This document shows positions 33,092 through 41,676 of a DNA stretch of 44,039 nucleotides, one piece after another. The position numbers and the translations under genes were made by a program. Numbering within the stretch: position 1 is the stretch's first letter; every line of letters starts with the position of its first letter. The notes under the pieces were generated by a model. That model had not been told where the DNA came from. It saw only the letters and a list, made by a program, of their open reading frames with translations, and made no database searches. Source of the DNA: Flavobacteriaceae bacterium (GTDB lineage: Bacteria; Bacteroidota; Bacteroidia; Flavobacteriales; Flavobacteriaceae); NCBI GenBank assembly GCA_947373225.1, contig CANBWX010000009.1, forward strand, positions 1-44,039, read 5' to 3'.

Positions 33092-35866
33092 ATGGACAGG
33101 TTTTCATTTTTAAACGCGGCTCATGCCGAATTTTTTGCACAATTATACGATCAATATTTAGAGAATCCAGACAGCGTTGAGCCAAGTTGGAGAAGTTTTT
33201 TTCAAGGTTTCGACTTTGGAATGACGACTTACAATGAGGAAAGTACTGGAACTCCAACAGCAAATGTTGCTTCGGTTTCGGTAGAAAACACTTCTGCCTC
33301 AGAGAAACTTCAAAAAGAGTTTAAAGTCATCAAATTAATTGATGCCTATAGAAGTCGCGGACATTTGTTTACAAGAACAAATCCTGTACACAACAGAAGA
33401 ACGTATACGCCAACTTTAGACATTGAGAATTTTGGACTTTCAAAAGCAGATTTATCAACCGTTTTTGATGCGGCAAAAGTTATCAAAATTGCACCTTGCA
33501 GTTTGGCAGATATATTAGGGCATTTAGATAAAATATATTGTCAATCAATCGGGGTTGAGTATATGTATATTAGAAACCCGAATGACATTCAATGGATTCA
33601 GGATAAAATAGGCTATAACGATAATCAGCCTAATTTTTCAACTGATGAAAAGAAAGCAATTTTAAATAAACTAAATCAAGCGGTTTCATTTGAGAATTTC
33701 CTACATACTAAATATGTGGGTCAAAAACGATTTTCACTTGAAGGTGGTGAATCTATTATTCCAGCACTTGATGCTTTGATAGAAAAAGCGGCCGAAAAAG
33801 GGGTTGAACATTTCGTGATGGGCATGGCGCACCGTGGTCGATTGAACGTTTTAGCTAATATTTTTGGTAAATCGACCCAAGATATTTTTAGCGAATTTGA
33901 CGGTAAAGATTACGATCAAGAATATTTTGATGGTGACGTAAAATACCATTTAGGTCTTACCGCTGAAAAAACTACTAGCACAGGAAAAACAATCAATATT
34001 AATCTTGCACCAAATCCATCGCATCTTGAGACTGTTGGTGCAGTTATAGAAGGAATTACTAGAGCCAAACAGGACAAGTATTTTCCTAATGATTTTTCTA
34101 AAGTATTGCCTATTGCCGTTCACGGAGATGCTGCAATCGCTGGTCAGGGAATATTATATGAAATAATTCAAATGGCACAATTGGATGGGTATAAAACCGG
34201 AGGAACCATTCACGTTGTAATTAATAACCAAGTTGGTTTTACCACTAATTATCTGGATGCTCGTTCGTCTACTTATTGTACGGATATTGCCAAAGTAACG
34301 CTTTCGCCTGTATTACACGTAAATGCTGATGATGCCGAAGCCGTTGTTCATGCGATGTCATTTGCATTAGATTTCAGAATGCACTTTGGTCGTGATGTAT
34401 TTATCGATTTGTTAGGATATAGAAAATATGGTCATAACGAGGGAGATGAACCAAGATTTACACAACCTTTATTGTATAAAATTATTGCAAAACATAAAAA
34501 TCCTAGAGATATTTATGCCGAGAAATTAATTGCAGAAGGAATCATCGACGGTAATTTAGTTAAAACTTTAGAGAAAGAATATAAAGACGATTTAGATCAT
34601 AATCTTGAAGTTTCTCGTAAAAAGAACTTGACCATTATTACTCCGTTTATGCAAAATGAATGGAAAGGTTTTGTCCAGGTTTCCGACGCTAAAATGCTTG
34701 AGAAATACGATACTTCTTATCCAAAAGTAGGATTGACAGAAATAGCGAATGCAGTTTGTAACCTGCCTGAAGATAAAAAATTCATAAACAAAGTACAAAA
34801 GCTGATTAACGATAGGAAAACAATGTTTTTCGAAAATAATAGCTTAGACTGGGCTATGGCCGAACATTTGGCATATGGTTCGTTAATGCAAGAAGGATAC
34901 GGTGTTCGTCTTTCTGGACAAGATGTAGAGCGAGGAACTTTTTCTCACCGTCATGCAGTTGTAAAAGTAGAAGATTCTGAAGAGGAAGTAGTTTTGTTAA
35001 ATGCTGTTCCAAATGCTAAAGGAAAATTTAATGCTTTCAATTCACTTTTGTCAGAATATGGGGTATTAGGTTTTGATTATGGTTATGCATTGGCAAACCC
35101 AAAAACATTAACCATTTGGGAAGCACAATTTGGAGACTTCTCTAATGGTGCCCAGATTATGATTGATCAATATATATCTTGTGGAGAAGATAAATGGAAC
35201 AATCAAAACGGAATTGTTCTTTTATTACCTCACGGATACGAAGGACAAGGAGCAGAACATTCTTCAGGAAGAATGGAGCGTTACCTTCAACTTTGTGCAA
35301 GACACAATATGTATGTTGCAGATTGTACAACCCCAGCCAACTTTTTTCACTTGCTAAGAAGACAAATGAAAACTACTTTCCGTAAACCACTTGTTGTGTT
35401 TACGCCTAAGAGTTTGTTGCGTGACCCAAGATGTACTTCGCCAATTGAAGATTTTGTAACAGGAAGTTTCCAAGAAACTATTGATGATACTACTGTAAAT
35501 AAAGAAGCTGTAAAAACATTAGTTTTCTGTACAGGAAAATTCTATTACGACATCACTGCCGAAAGAGAAAAGAACGGAAGAAATGATGTTGCGGTGGTAA
35601 GAATCGAGCAATTGTTTCCATTACCAGTAGAGCAATTGAAAGCTATTATTGCACAATATCCAAATGTCGATGACTATGTTTGGGCACAGGAAGAGCCTAA
35701 AAACATGGGAGCTTACAGTTTCATGTTGATGAATTTCGATTTAGTAAAATGGAGATTAGCTTCGCTAAAAGCCTATTCTGCATCAGCAGCGGGAAGCTCT
35801 ACGAGAGCAAAACGACGCCAGGCAGATGCCATTCGAATGGTATTTGACAAGAATTTATTTAGATAA
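33092..35866 (+). CDS. sucA: 2-oxoglutarate dehydrogenase E1 component
   Basis: Thiamine-diphosphate-dependent decarboxylase of the TCA cycle, 924 aa. I choose the ATG at 33092 (MDRFSFLNAAHAEFF) because it gives the standard N-terminus with the short E2-binding helix (FAQLYDQYLENPDSVEPSW); an ATG at 32975 in the same frame would include the promoter box. Conserved features include GMAHRGRLNVL, the ThDP region HGDAAIAGQG, HGYEGQGAEHSSGR, and the C-terminal VWAQEEPKNMGAY. The complex also needs E3 (lipoamide dehydrogenase), which is not in the window. It is followed at 116 bases by sucB. Confidence 0.96.
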   Translation: MDRFSFLNAAHAEFFAQLYDQYLENPDSVEPSWRSFFQGFDFGMTTYNEESTGTPTANVASVSVENTSASEKLQKEFKVIKLIDAYRSRGHLFTRTNPVHNRRTYTPTLDIENFGLSKADLSTVFDAAKVIKIAPCSLADILGHLDKIYCQSIGVEYMYIRNPNDIQWIQDKIGYNDNQPNFSTDEKKAILNKLNQAVSFENFLHTKYVGQKRFSLEGGESIIPALDALIEKAAEKGVEHFVMGMAHRGRLNVLANIFGKSTQDIFSEFDGKDYDQEYFDGDVKYHLGLTAEKTTSTGKTININLAPNPSHLETVGAVIEGITRAKQDKYFPNDFSKVLPIAVHGDAAIAGQGILYEIIQMAQLDGYKTGGTIHVVINNQVGFTTNYLDARSSTYCTDIAKVTLSPVLHVNADDAEAVVHAMSFALDFRMHFGRDVFIDLLGYRKYGHNEGDEPRFTQPLLYKIIAKHKNPRDIYAEKLIAEGIIDGNLVKTLEKEYKDDLDHNLEVSRKKNLTIITPFMQNEWKGFVQVSDAKMLEKYDTSYPKVGLTEIANAVCNLPEDKKFINKVQKLINDRKTMFFENNSLDWAMAEHLAYGSLMQEGYGVRLSGQDVERGTFSHRHAVVKVEDSEEEVVLLNAVPNAKGKFNAFNSLLSEYGVLGFDYGYALANPKTLTIWEAQFGDFSNGAQIMIDQYISCGEDKWNNQNGIVLLLPHGYEGQGAEHSSGRMERYLQLCARHNMYVADCTTPANFFHLLRRQMKTTFRKPLVVFTPKSLLRDPRCTSPIEDFVTGSFQETIDDTTVNKEAVKTLVFCTGKFYYDITAEREKNGRNDVAVVRIEQLFPLPVEQLKAIIAQYPNVDDYVWAQEEPKNMGAYSFMLMNFDLVKWRLASLKAYSASAAGSSTRAKRRQADAIRMVFDKNLFR

Positions 35867-35924
35867 AAAAATTGCTTAAGGTATAATGTTGACCAGCTTG
35901 AAACGTTAGCCAAAAAAAAATATA

Positions 35925-35955
35925 AACCCGAGGGCAAAGCCCGAACGGAACGAAG
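35925..35955. repeat. Repeat-like GC-rich fragment in the sucA-sucB gap
   Basis: The segment AAACCCGAGGGCAAAGCCCG carries a small hairpin GGGC-AAA-GCCC (35932-35942) and stands out in an AT-rich gap. It resembles the CG-rich repeat fragments seen elsewhere in the window (13333-13352, 21299-21408), though not the same sequence. Confidence 0.4.
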
Positions 35956-35981
35956 TTAATTCATAATTAAAATAATAGAAC

Positions 35982-37199
35982 ATGATTTTAGAAATGAAAG
36001 TCCCATCACCAGGGGAATCTATAAAAGAAGTTGAAATTGCAACTTGGTTAGTAAAAGATGGGGATTATGTAGAAAAAGACCAAGCAATCGCTGAGGTTGA
36101 TTCTGACAAAGCAACATTAGAATTACCAGCAGAAGCTAGCGGAATAATTACACTAAAAGCCGAAGAAGGGGATGCTGTTGCAGTAGGAGCAGTAGTTTGC
36201 TTGATTGATACTGAAGGAGCAAAACCAACTTCTGTCGAAAGTCAAAAGTCTGAAAGTCCTAAAGTTGAAGAGAAAAAGGTTGAAGCTCCAAAAGCGGCGC
36301 CAGTAGTTGCAGTTTCTTATGCTACATCGGCTCCATCGCCAGCAGCAAGAAAAATATTAGACGAAAAAAATATCCAACCTACTGATATTATCGGTACAGG
36401 AAAAGACGGACGAATTACCAAAGAAGATGCTGTAAATGCAACGCCATCAATGGGAACTCCTACAGGTGGAAGCCGCGCTTCTGAACGTACTAAATTGTCA
36501 ATGTTACGTCGTAAAGTAGCCGAAAGATTAGTGGCTGCCAAAAACGAAACAGCCATGTTAACGACATTTAATGAAGTGAACATGACGCCAATTAATACTT
36601 TGCGTAATGAATACAAAGATGCCTTCAAAGCAAAACATGGTGGATTAGGTTTAGGATATATGTCGTTTTTTACAAAAGCGGTAACAAGAGCCTTAAAAAT
36701 GTATCCAGATGTGAATTCGATGATGGATGGTGATCATAAAATCGCTTTTGATTTCGCCGATATCTCAATAGCCGTTTCTGGACCAAAAGGATTAATGGTT
36801 CCTGTAGTTCGTAATGCCGAAAACTTGACTTTTAGAGGGGTTGAAGCTGATATAAAAAGATTAGCCATAAAAGCACGTGACGGTCAAATTACCGTTGACG
36901 ATATGACTGGAGGAACTTTCACGATTACTAATGGAGGTGTTTTCGGAAGTATGTTGTCTACGCCAATTATCAACCCGCCACAATCAGGAATTCTTGGAAT
37001 GCATAATATTATTGAGCGTCCAATTGCTGTAAATGGAAAAGTAGAAATTCACCCAATGATGTATGTGGCACTTTCTTACGACCACAGAATTATCGATGGT
37101 CGTGAGTCTGTTGGTTTCCTAGTTGCGGTAAAAGAAGCGTTAGAAAACCCATTAGAATTATTGATGGATGGTAATGCTAAAAGAGCCTTGGAATTATAG
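35982..37199 (+). CDS. sucB: Dihydrolipoyllysine-residue succinyltransferase (E2 of 2-oxoglutarate dehydrogenase)
   Basis: Core of the 2-oxoglutarate dehydrogenase complex, 405 aa. The lipoyl domain occupies residues 1-75, with the lipoylated Lys at 43 in DSDKATLE. A Lys/Pro/Ala-rich linker follows, then the E3-binding domain ([20 protein letters not shown]...GRITKEDA) around residues 118-150. The catalytic domain runs from about 165 to the end, with the family's His motif [12 protein letters not shown] near the C-terminus. It transfers succinyl groups to CoA. Likely co-transcribed with sucA; a terminator follows. Confidence 0.96.
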   Translation: MILEMKVPSPGESIKEVEIATWLVKDGDYVEKDQAIAEVDSDKATLELPAEASGIITLKAEEGDAVAVGAVVCLIDTEGAKPTSVESQKSESPKVEEKKVEAPKAAPVVAVSYATSAPSPAARKILDEKNIQPTDIIGTGKDGRITKEDAVNATPSMGTPTGGSRASERTKLSMLRRKVAERLVAAKNETAMLTTFNEVNMTPINTLRNEYKDAFKAKHGGLGLGYMSFFTKAVTRALKMYPDVNSMMDGDHKIAFDFADISIAVSGPKGLMVPVVRNAENLTFRGVEADIKRLAIKARDGQITVDDMTGGTFTITNGGVFGSMLSTPIINPPQSGILGMHNIIERPIAVNGKVEIHPMMYVALSYDHRIIDGRESVGFLVAVKEALENPLELLMDGNAKRALEL

Positions 37200-37228
37200 A
37201 AAATAAAATTTCAAAATAGAATCAAAAA

Positions 37229-37258
37229 CCCGTTTGAGAAATCAAACGGGTTTTTTTG
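37229..37258 (+). terminator. Terminator of the sucAB operon
   Basis: Stem AACCCGTTTGA / TCAAACGGGTT with a 4-5 base loop and a run of seven T, about 30 bases after the sucB stop codon. Confidence 0.88.
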
Positions 37259-37284
37259 TAGATTTACCCATTAAGATTTAATTT

Positions 37285-38520
37285 ATGAGACAATCAAAAA
37301 AGCAAGCAGCAATAGGATTTATATTTATTACCATGCTTATCGATGTTACGGGCTGGGGAATTATTATTCCTGTAATCCCTAAATTGATAAAAGAACTTAT
37401 TAATGGTGATATTAGTGAAGCCGCAAAATATGGTGGTTGGTTGACTTTTGCTTACGCAATAACTCAATTTATTTTTGCTCCAATAATTGGTAATCTAAGT
37501 GATAAATTTGGGCGTAGACCCATAATTTTAATCTCCTTATTTGCCTTTTCTTTAGACTATTTATTGTTGGCATTTGCACCATCAATTGCTTGGTTGTTCG
37601 TTGGGCGTATTCTAGCTGGAGTTACAGGTGCTAGTATTACAACGGCATCTGCCTACATTGCGGATGTAAGTACATCAGAAAACCGAACTAAAAACTTTGG
37701 AATGATTGGTGCTGCATTTGGATTAGGATTTATTATTGGGCCAGTAATTGGAGGTTTGCTTGGGCAATATGGCTCGAGAGTTCCGTTTTATGCTGCCGCA
37801 ATATTATGTATGATCAACTTTTTATATGGATATTTTATTCTGCCAGAATCATTATCAAAAGAAAACCGACGCGAATTTGACATCAAAAGAGCCAATCCTA
37901 TTGGAGCTTTTAAAAATTTGAAAAAGCATCCTGATTTAATCGGATTATTATTGGCTACTTTCATTTTGTATGTTGCATCCCATGCCGTGCAGAGTAATTG
38001 GAGTTATTACACGATGTATAAATTCAACTGGGATGAAAAAATGGTTGGAATTTCACTTGGTGTTGTCGGACTTTTGGTTGGGATTGTTCAAGGCGTTTTA
38101 ATACGTTGGATTAATCCGATTTTAGGCGACGAAAAAAGTATTTATATTGGTCTGGTTTTATACACAATTGGAATGTTTTTATTTGCTTTTGCTTCCCAAA
38201 GTTGGATGATGTTTGTATTTCTTATCCCTTATTGCCTTGCCGGAATTGCTGGCCCGGCAATTCAGGCAGTCATATCTCATAAAGTCCCTCCGTCAGAACA
38301 GGGTGAAATTCAAGGAACTTTAGCTAGTTTAATGAGTGCTTCCGCAATTATTGGCCCGCCAATGATGAGTACTATTTTTTACTTTTTTACGCATAAAGAT
38401 GCCCCTTTCCAATTTCCTGGTGCGCCTTTTATATTAGGAGGAATTTTGATGTTAATTAGTGCTTTTTTGGCTTATTTTTCATTTAGAAAAAAGGCTATTG
38501 CAAATACAAACAATGATTAA
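37285..38520 (+). CDS. MFS drug exporter, TCR/Tet-like family
   Basis: Major facilitator protein of 411 aa with 12 predicted helices. The loop 2-3 signature [11 protein letters not shown] is MFS motif A. The first helix ends in [15 protein letters not shown], where the DxxGxGIIxPV pattern recalls TetA-like antiporters, and [10 protein letters not shown] resembles the motif C region. This suggests a proton-driven drug or metabolite exporter. Substrate, and whether it gives any resistance, cannot be told from sequence. The last 26 bases overlap the 3' end of the opposite-strand aspartic protease gene. Confidence 0.9.
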   Translation: MRQSKKQAAIGFIFITMLIDVTGWGIIIPVIPKLIKELINGDISEAAKYGGWLTFAYAITQFIFAPIIGNLSDKFGRRPIILISLFAFSLDYLLLAFAPSIAWLFVGRILAGVTGASITTASAYIADVSTSENRTKNFGMIGAAFGLGFIIGPVIGGLLGQYGSRVPFYAAAILCMINFLYGYFILPESLSKENRREFDIKRANPIGAFKNLKKHPDLIGLLLATFILYVASHAVQSNWSYYTMYKFNWDEKMVGISLGVVGLLVGIVQGVLIRWINPILGDEKSIYIGLVLYTIGMFLFAFASQSWMMFVFLIPYCLAGIAGPAIQAVISHKVPPSEQGEIQGTLASLMSASAIIGPPMMSTIFYFFTHKDAPFQFPGAPFILGGILMLISAFLAYFSFRKKAIANTNND

Positions 38521-38932
38521 AATAATCAATAATTCCTTTGCCTTTCATAAGAATATCGGCGCCAATAATGCCGTGAACAGCTTTTGATTTGTGTTGGATT
38601 AAAGCTTCGTTTACGTGGGATAAATCAAAAATGATAAGTTCAAAATCTTGATGTTTCCAATTACCCAATTGTAGTTGATTACCAATGGCTATTTGAGTTC
38701 GCATTCCCGTTGCACCAGCTCCAGAAGCTTGAGTTTTTGATTTTTTTGCTTCCAATTGAAATAATTCGACACTTTCAAAACCCACACAACTAGAACTTGC
38801 TCCAGTATCGAGAATAAAATTTCCTTTAATCCCGTTGATACTTGCTTTTATAAGCAAATGCTGAGTTTTAGTCACTTTAAATTTTATTTTCTTGTAGTTT
38901 TCTTTTTTAAGAATATCGGGAAGGTTTTTCAT
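38495..38932 (-). CDS. Retropepsin-like aspartic protease
   Basis: 145 aa. The catalytic loop is [10 protein letters not shown] (Asp42) of the single-Asp retropepsin type, which works as a dimer. A second conserved strand, HGIIGADIL (about residues 120-130), matches the G-x-x-G region near the C-terminus of these enzymes. There is no signal peptide or membrane helix, so I infer a cytoplasmic location, although its neighbours are exported. Its ATG overlaps the CHAT gene's stop by four bases (ATGA, 38929-38932), indicating coupled translation. Last gene of the three-gene cassette; it converges on the MFS gene with a 26-base overlap and no visible terminator. Confidence 0.88.
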   Translation of the reverse strand: MKNLPDILKKENYKKIKFKVTKTQHLLIKASINGIKGNFILDTGASSSCVGFESVELFQLEAKKSKTQASGAGATGMRTQIAIGNQLQLGNWKHQDFELIIFDLSHVNEALIQHKSKAVHGIIGADILMKGKGIIDYFNHCLYLQ

Positions 38933-41661
38933 TTTCGAAAGTGTTTGAAGCCCAAAAATAACCCAATTGCAATGAATAATCCAAGAATATAAATAGAATA
39001 ATTGGTTGGTTTTTCAGCGGATTCAATTCCACCATAATACACAAAAGCACTCCAATAATAAGGTGATTTTTTGGCATTTGGGATGTTTTTATTTTTCAAG
39101 AAATATAGTTTTGCATTGGTATTTGCCTCAAAATAAGATTCGTTGTTTTTAATGTTTTTATAAAAATTATCCATAAAAACCGATGTCGTATAATCGTTCA
39201 CTTTCCATAACGAATACAGTAAATTTTTTGCTCCTGCAAACTGAAAACCTCTTGCAATACTCATGGCGCCTTCGGATTTATAAAGCTTGCCAATTCCTGT
39301 TTCACAAGCACTCAAAACCACTAAATCAGGATTGATTTTAAGATTGTATAATTCCGAATACAAGATTTCTTGGTCGTAAAATTTGATACTTGCGGGTGTT
39401 TCTGTATCTCCCGATGCCGCGTGTGTGCTCAAATGCAAAATCGAATAATTTGCCGCATTTGTTTTGAAATTATCGAAAGTAGCAGTTGAGTTTTCGAAAA
39501 ATTTTCCGTCGAAATTATTTTTTATAGACTGCATTTCGGCTTTCGAAAAGGTCAAAGCATAATTGGTTTTTTCGAAAACGGGAAAAATACCTAAAACTGT
39601 TTTTTTGTCCTTTAAAATGGGTTTTCCTTCTAAATAAAAGGATGCCGAATTATTGTAAGCAATCTTGAAAATAGTCATCAAATAGTGCATTTGTGCAAAA
39701 TTCGTCGTTGTGCTTTCTTGGGTAATCAAGGCTTCAAAAGGAAGGAAATACAATAGTCCATCGGGAATAATGATGAGGTTTGGGCTGGTTGTATTTGTTG
39801 GTAATTTCAACATTTTATATAGCGAATTTCCATAATGATTGTAACCCGAAATGTTATCGGTAATTTTATTGGCATCACTAAAATAATCTAAAAACGAAAT
39901 TATTCTGGGAACTGCAGTATCGGTAACATTGATAGATTCTAGTTTTATTCTTTGGTTTTCCAAGGTAAAAACATACAGATTCTCAAAGCCCAAAAAATAG
40001 TCCACCATTATTGCTTTGTCTTTCTCAAGTTTTGAATACAAGGATTTTAAATCTAAATTTTCTGCTGTTTGAACTTGATTCTTAGATCTAATTTTCTTTA
40101 GCGAAAGCATCAATTCGTTTTGCTTTTTTATGGCTTCATTTATTTTTGAAACATTTGCCAAATTCCCTTTTTGTTGTTCTTTTATGATTTCGTTATTCCA
40201 GTTTTGAAGTTGTTCCAAATGCAATTTTTCTTCTCTCGAAGCGGTTTTTTTATTGGAAAGATAATTTTTTAAAACGCCTGATTTTGTTCGTTCTTGAAGT
40301 TGAAAAGCACGTTCTATATAATTGATTTTATTCTCCTTTTTATAGAGAAAATCATAAATGGCAATACATTTTTCGGTTCTATTTCTAATCCGGATTTGGT
40401 TGATGATTTTAGAATTTTCATAAACTAATAAATCCGAAAATAAGTCTTCTATATGAAACGAAAGTACATAAGCTTCTAATGCTTTTTTTGGTTGATTTTG
40501 TTGCAAGAATATATCTGCTTGCAAGTCGAGTGCGTCAAGAAAAATGGTTTCTGCGTAAAGTGAATTTTGGTTCGGAAGAATGTTATTTATATTAGAATAA
40601 TTTGGAATTAGAGCTTTAAACACTGTGGATATTTGAATGGTAGCTTCTGAATATTTTTTTTGTTCAAATAGGAGTGAAGCGTTTTCGTAATAGAGTTTTG
40701 CCAAGGTTCTTGTGTCCTGATTTTTTGTTTCTAAAATCAGTTTTTTTGCAATTGCAAAGTACGCATTTGCTTTATCGAAATTTTGCCAATGACTATTGAA
40801 AGAAGCTAAATTTCGATAACAATTAGATAAAGTTTCGGACTGATTTTTTTCGGTTTGAAGTAATTTTATTGCCGTTAAAAAACAGTTTTCAGCTTTTGAA
40901 AACGACTCAGGATTTATCAAAAACCCCTTTGCACTTAGCCTATAATTATTTCCCAAGTTATTCAATAAATTACCTTTTTGAACGGCAGATAATTTTTCGA
41001 TTTTAATTGTTTTTTCTAGTAAATCTATAGCTTCATTTACTTTGCCAGTGTTTTGATATACATTCGATAAATTGAGAATTGCCGCTATTTTTTGGGACTG
41101 ATTTTTCTCGGCATTGGCGATAAAATAATATTGTTTTACGGTGTTTTCGGCATTGTCATAATCGCCAATAATGGTGTAGAGATTGCCTAATGGTTTCAAG
41201 CAATATTCGGTGATGTCATAATTTGTAAATTTGTTTTTCTGATAAATTTGCCATGCTTTTTCGTAACTCGAAATAGCTTTATTGGTCCTGCCAAATTTGT
41301 TTTCGTAGTAGGCTTTATTACAATTTAAAACCACAATTGCCAGAAGTTCATTCTTGGTTTTCGGGTTTTTATCTTGCCAAAAACCCTTTTCGAAATTATC
41401 TAGTTTTTGTAGACTTTCATTATTAGGATTAGCTACAAAAACATCAACGGTATTATATATTTTATCTTCTTGTGTAAGCGAATTTTGTCCGAAAACAGTT
41501 AGAGTCGTGAAGAGCAGTATATAAAAAAGGTTTTTAATTACATAAGGAATAGCTTTGTCATTTCGACCATCGGGAGAAATCACATTAGTTGCTCTCGTTA
41601 TGTGATTTCTCCCGATGGTCGAAATGACACACAATTTTTTATTTGAACATTGTGGTTTCAT
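38929..41661 (-). CDS. TPR-CHAT protein, caspase-like, exported with C-terminal membrane anchor
   Basis: 910 aa from the ATG at 41661. TPR-like helical repeats fill roughly residues 75-460 (e.g. ISSYEKAWQIYQKNKF, GNLLNNLGNNYRLSAKG). A coiled-coil stretch follows at about 475-530. The CHAT peptidase domain is about residues 600-885, with His747 in LHLSTHA and Cys786 in LSACETG, the expected caspase-like dyad. A final hydrophobic segment (SIYILGLFIAIGLFLGF) suggests an anchor. A signal-peptide-like core, NLFYILLFTTLTVFGQ, begins only at residue 45, because an inverted repeat (41556-41629) occupies the N-terminal region. No in-frame ATG, GTG or TTG lies between the repeat and this core. Either translation begins at 41661 and reads through the repeat, or a rare codon such as the ATT before AAAAAC is used. 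Confidence 0.85.
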   Translation of the reverse strand: MKPQCSNKKLCVISTIGRNHITRATNVISPDGRNDKAIPYVIKNLFYILLFTTLTVFGQNSLTQEDKIYNTVDVFVANPNNESLQKLDNFEKGFWQDKNPKTKNELLAIVVLNCNKAYYENKFGRTNKAISSYEKAWQIYQKNKFTNYDITEYCLKPLGNLYTIIGDYDNAENTVKQYYFIANAEKNQSQKIAAILNLSNVYQNTGKVNEAIDLLEKTIKIEKLSAVQKGNLLNNLGNNYRLSAKGFLINPESFSKAENCFLTAIKLLQTEKNQSETLSNCYRNLASFNSHWQNFDKANAYFAIAKKLILETKNQDTRTLAKLYYENASLLFEQKKYSEATIQISTVFKALIPNYSNINNILPNQNSLYAETIFLDALDLQADIFLQQNQPKKALEAYVLSFHIEDLFSDLLVYENSKIINQIRIRNRTEKCIAIYDFLYKKENKINYIERAFQLQERTKSGVLKNYLSNKKTASREEKLHLEQLQNWNNEIIKEQQKGNLANVSKINEAIKKQNELMLSLKKIRSKNQVQTAENLDLKSLYSKLEKDKAIMVDYFLGFENLYVFTLENQRIKLESINVTDTAVPRIISFLDYFSDANKITDNISGYNHYGNSLYKMLKLPTNTTSPNLIIIPDGLLYFLPFEALITQESTTTNFAQMHYLMTIFKIAYNNSASFYLEGKPILKDKKTVLGIFPVFEKTNYALTFSKAEMQSIKNNFDGKFFENSTATFDNFKTNAANYSILHLSTHAASGDTETPASIKFYDQEILYSELYNLKINPDLVVLSACETGIGKLYKSEGAMSIARGFQFAGAKNLLYSLWKVNDYTTSVFMDNFYKNIKNNESYFEANTNAKLYFLKNKNIPNAKKSPYYWSAFVYYGGIESAEKPTNYSIYILGLFIAIGLFLGFKHFRK
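41556..41629. repeat. Perfect 30-bp inverted repeat across the CHAT gene's 5' end
   Basis: Arms 41556-41585 and 41600-41629 are exact reverse complements (core TCATTTCGACCATCGGGAGA), with a 14-base spacer. The element lies in the open frame between the ATG at 41661 and the signal-peptide core. I recall TCATTTCGACC...GAGAAATC-type repeats as common between genes in this phylum, from memory only. Confidence 0.85.
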
Positions 41662-41676
41662 ATTATAAATGATTTC

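Noticed and set aside
37285-38520. MFS gene considered as a tetracycline-resistance determinant (tetA).
   Set aside because: Only the general Tet-like fold and motifs are visible; no TetR-type regulator adjoins it and no mobile element surrounds it, so a resistance claim is not supported.
38929-41661. TPR-CHAT gene considered as part of a Craspase (gRAMP) type III-E CRISPR system.
   Set aside because: No gRAMP/Cas7-11, Cas1 or array nearby; the protein also has a signal-peptide core and a membrane anchor, which do not fit a cytoplasmic Craspase partner.
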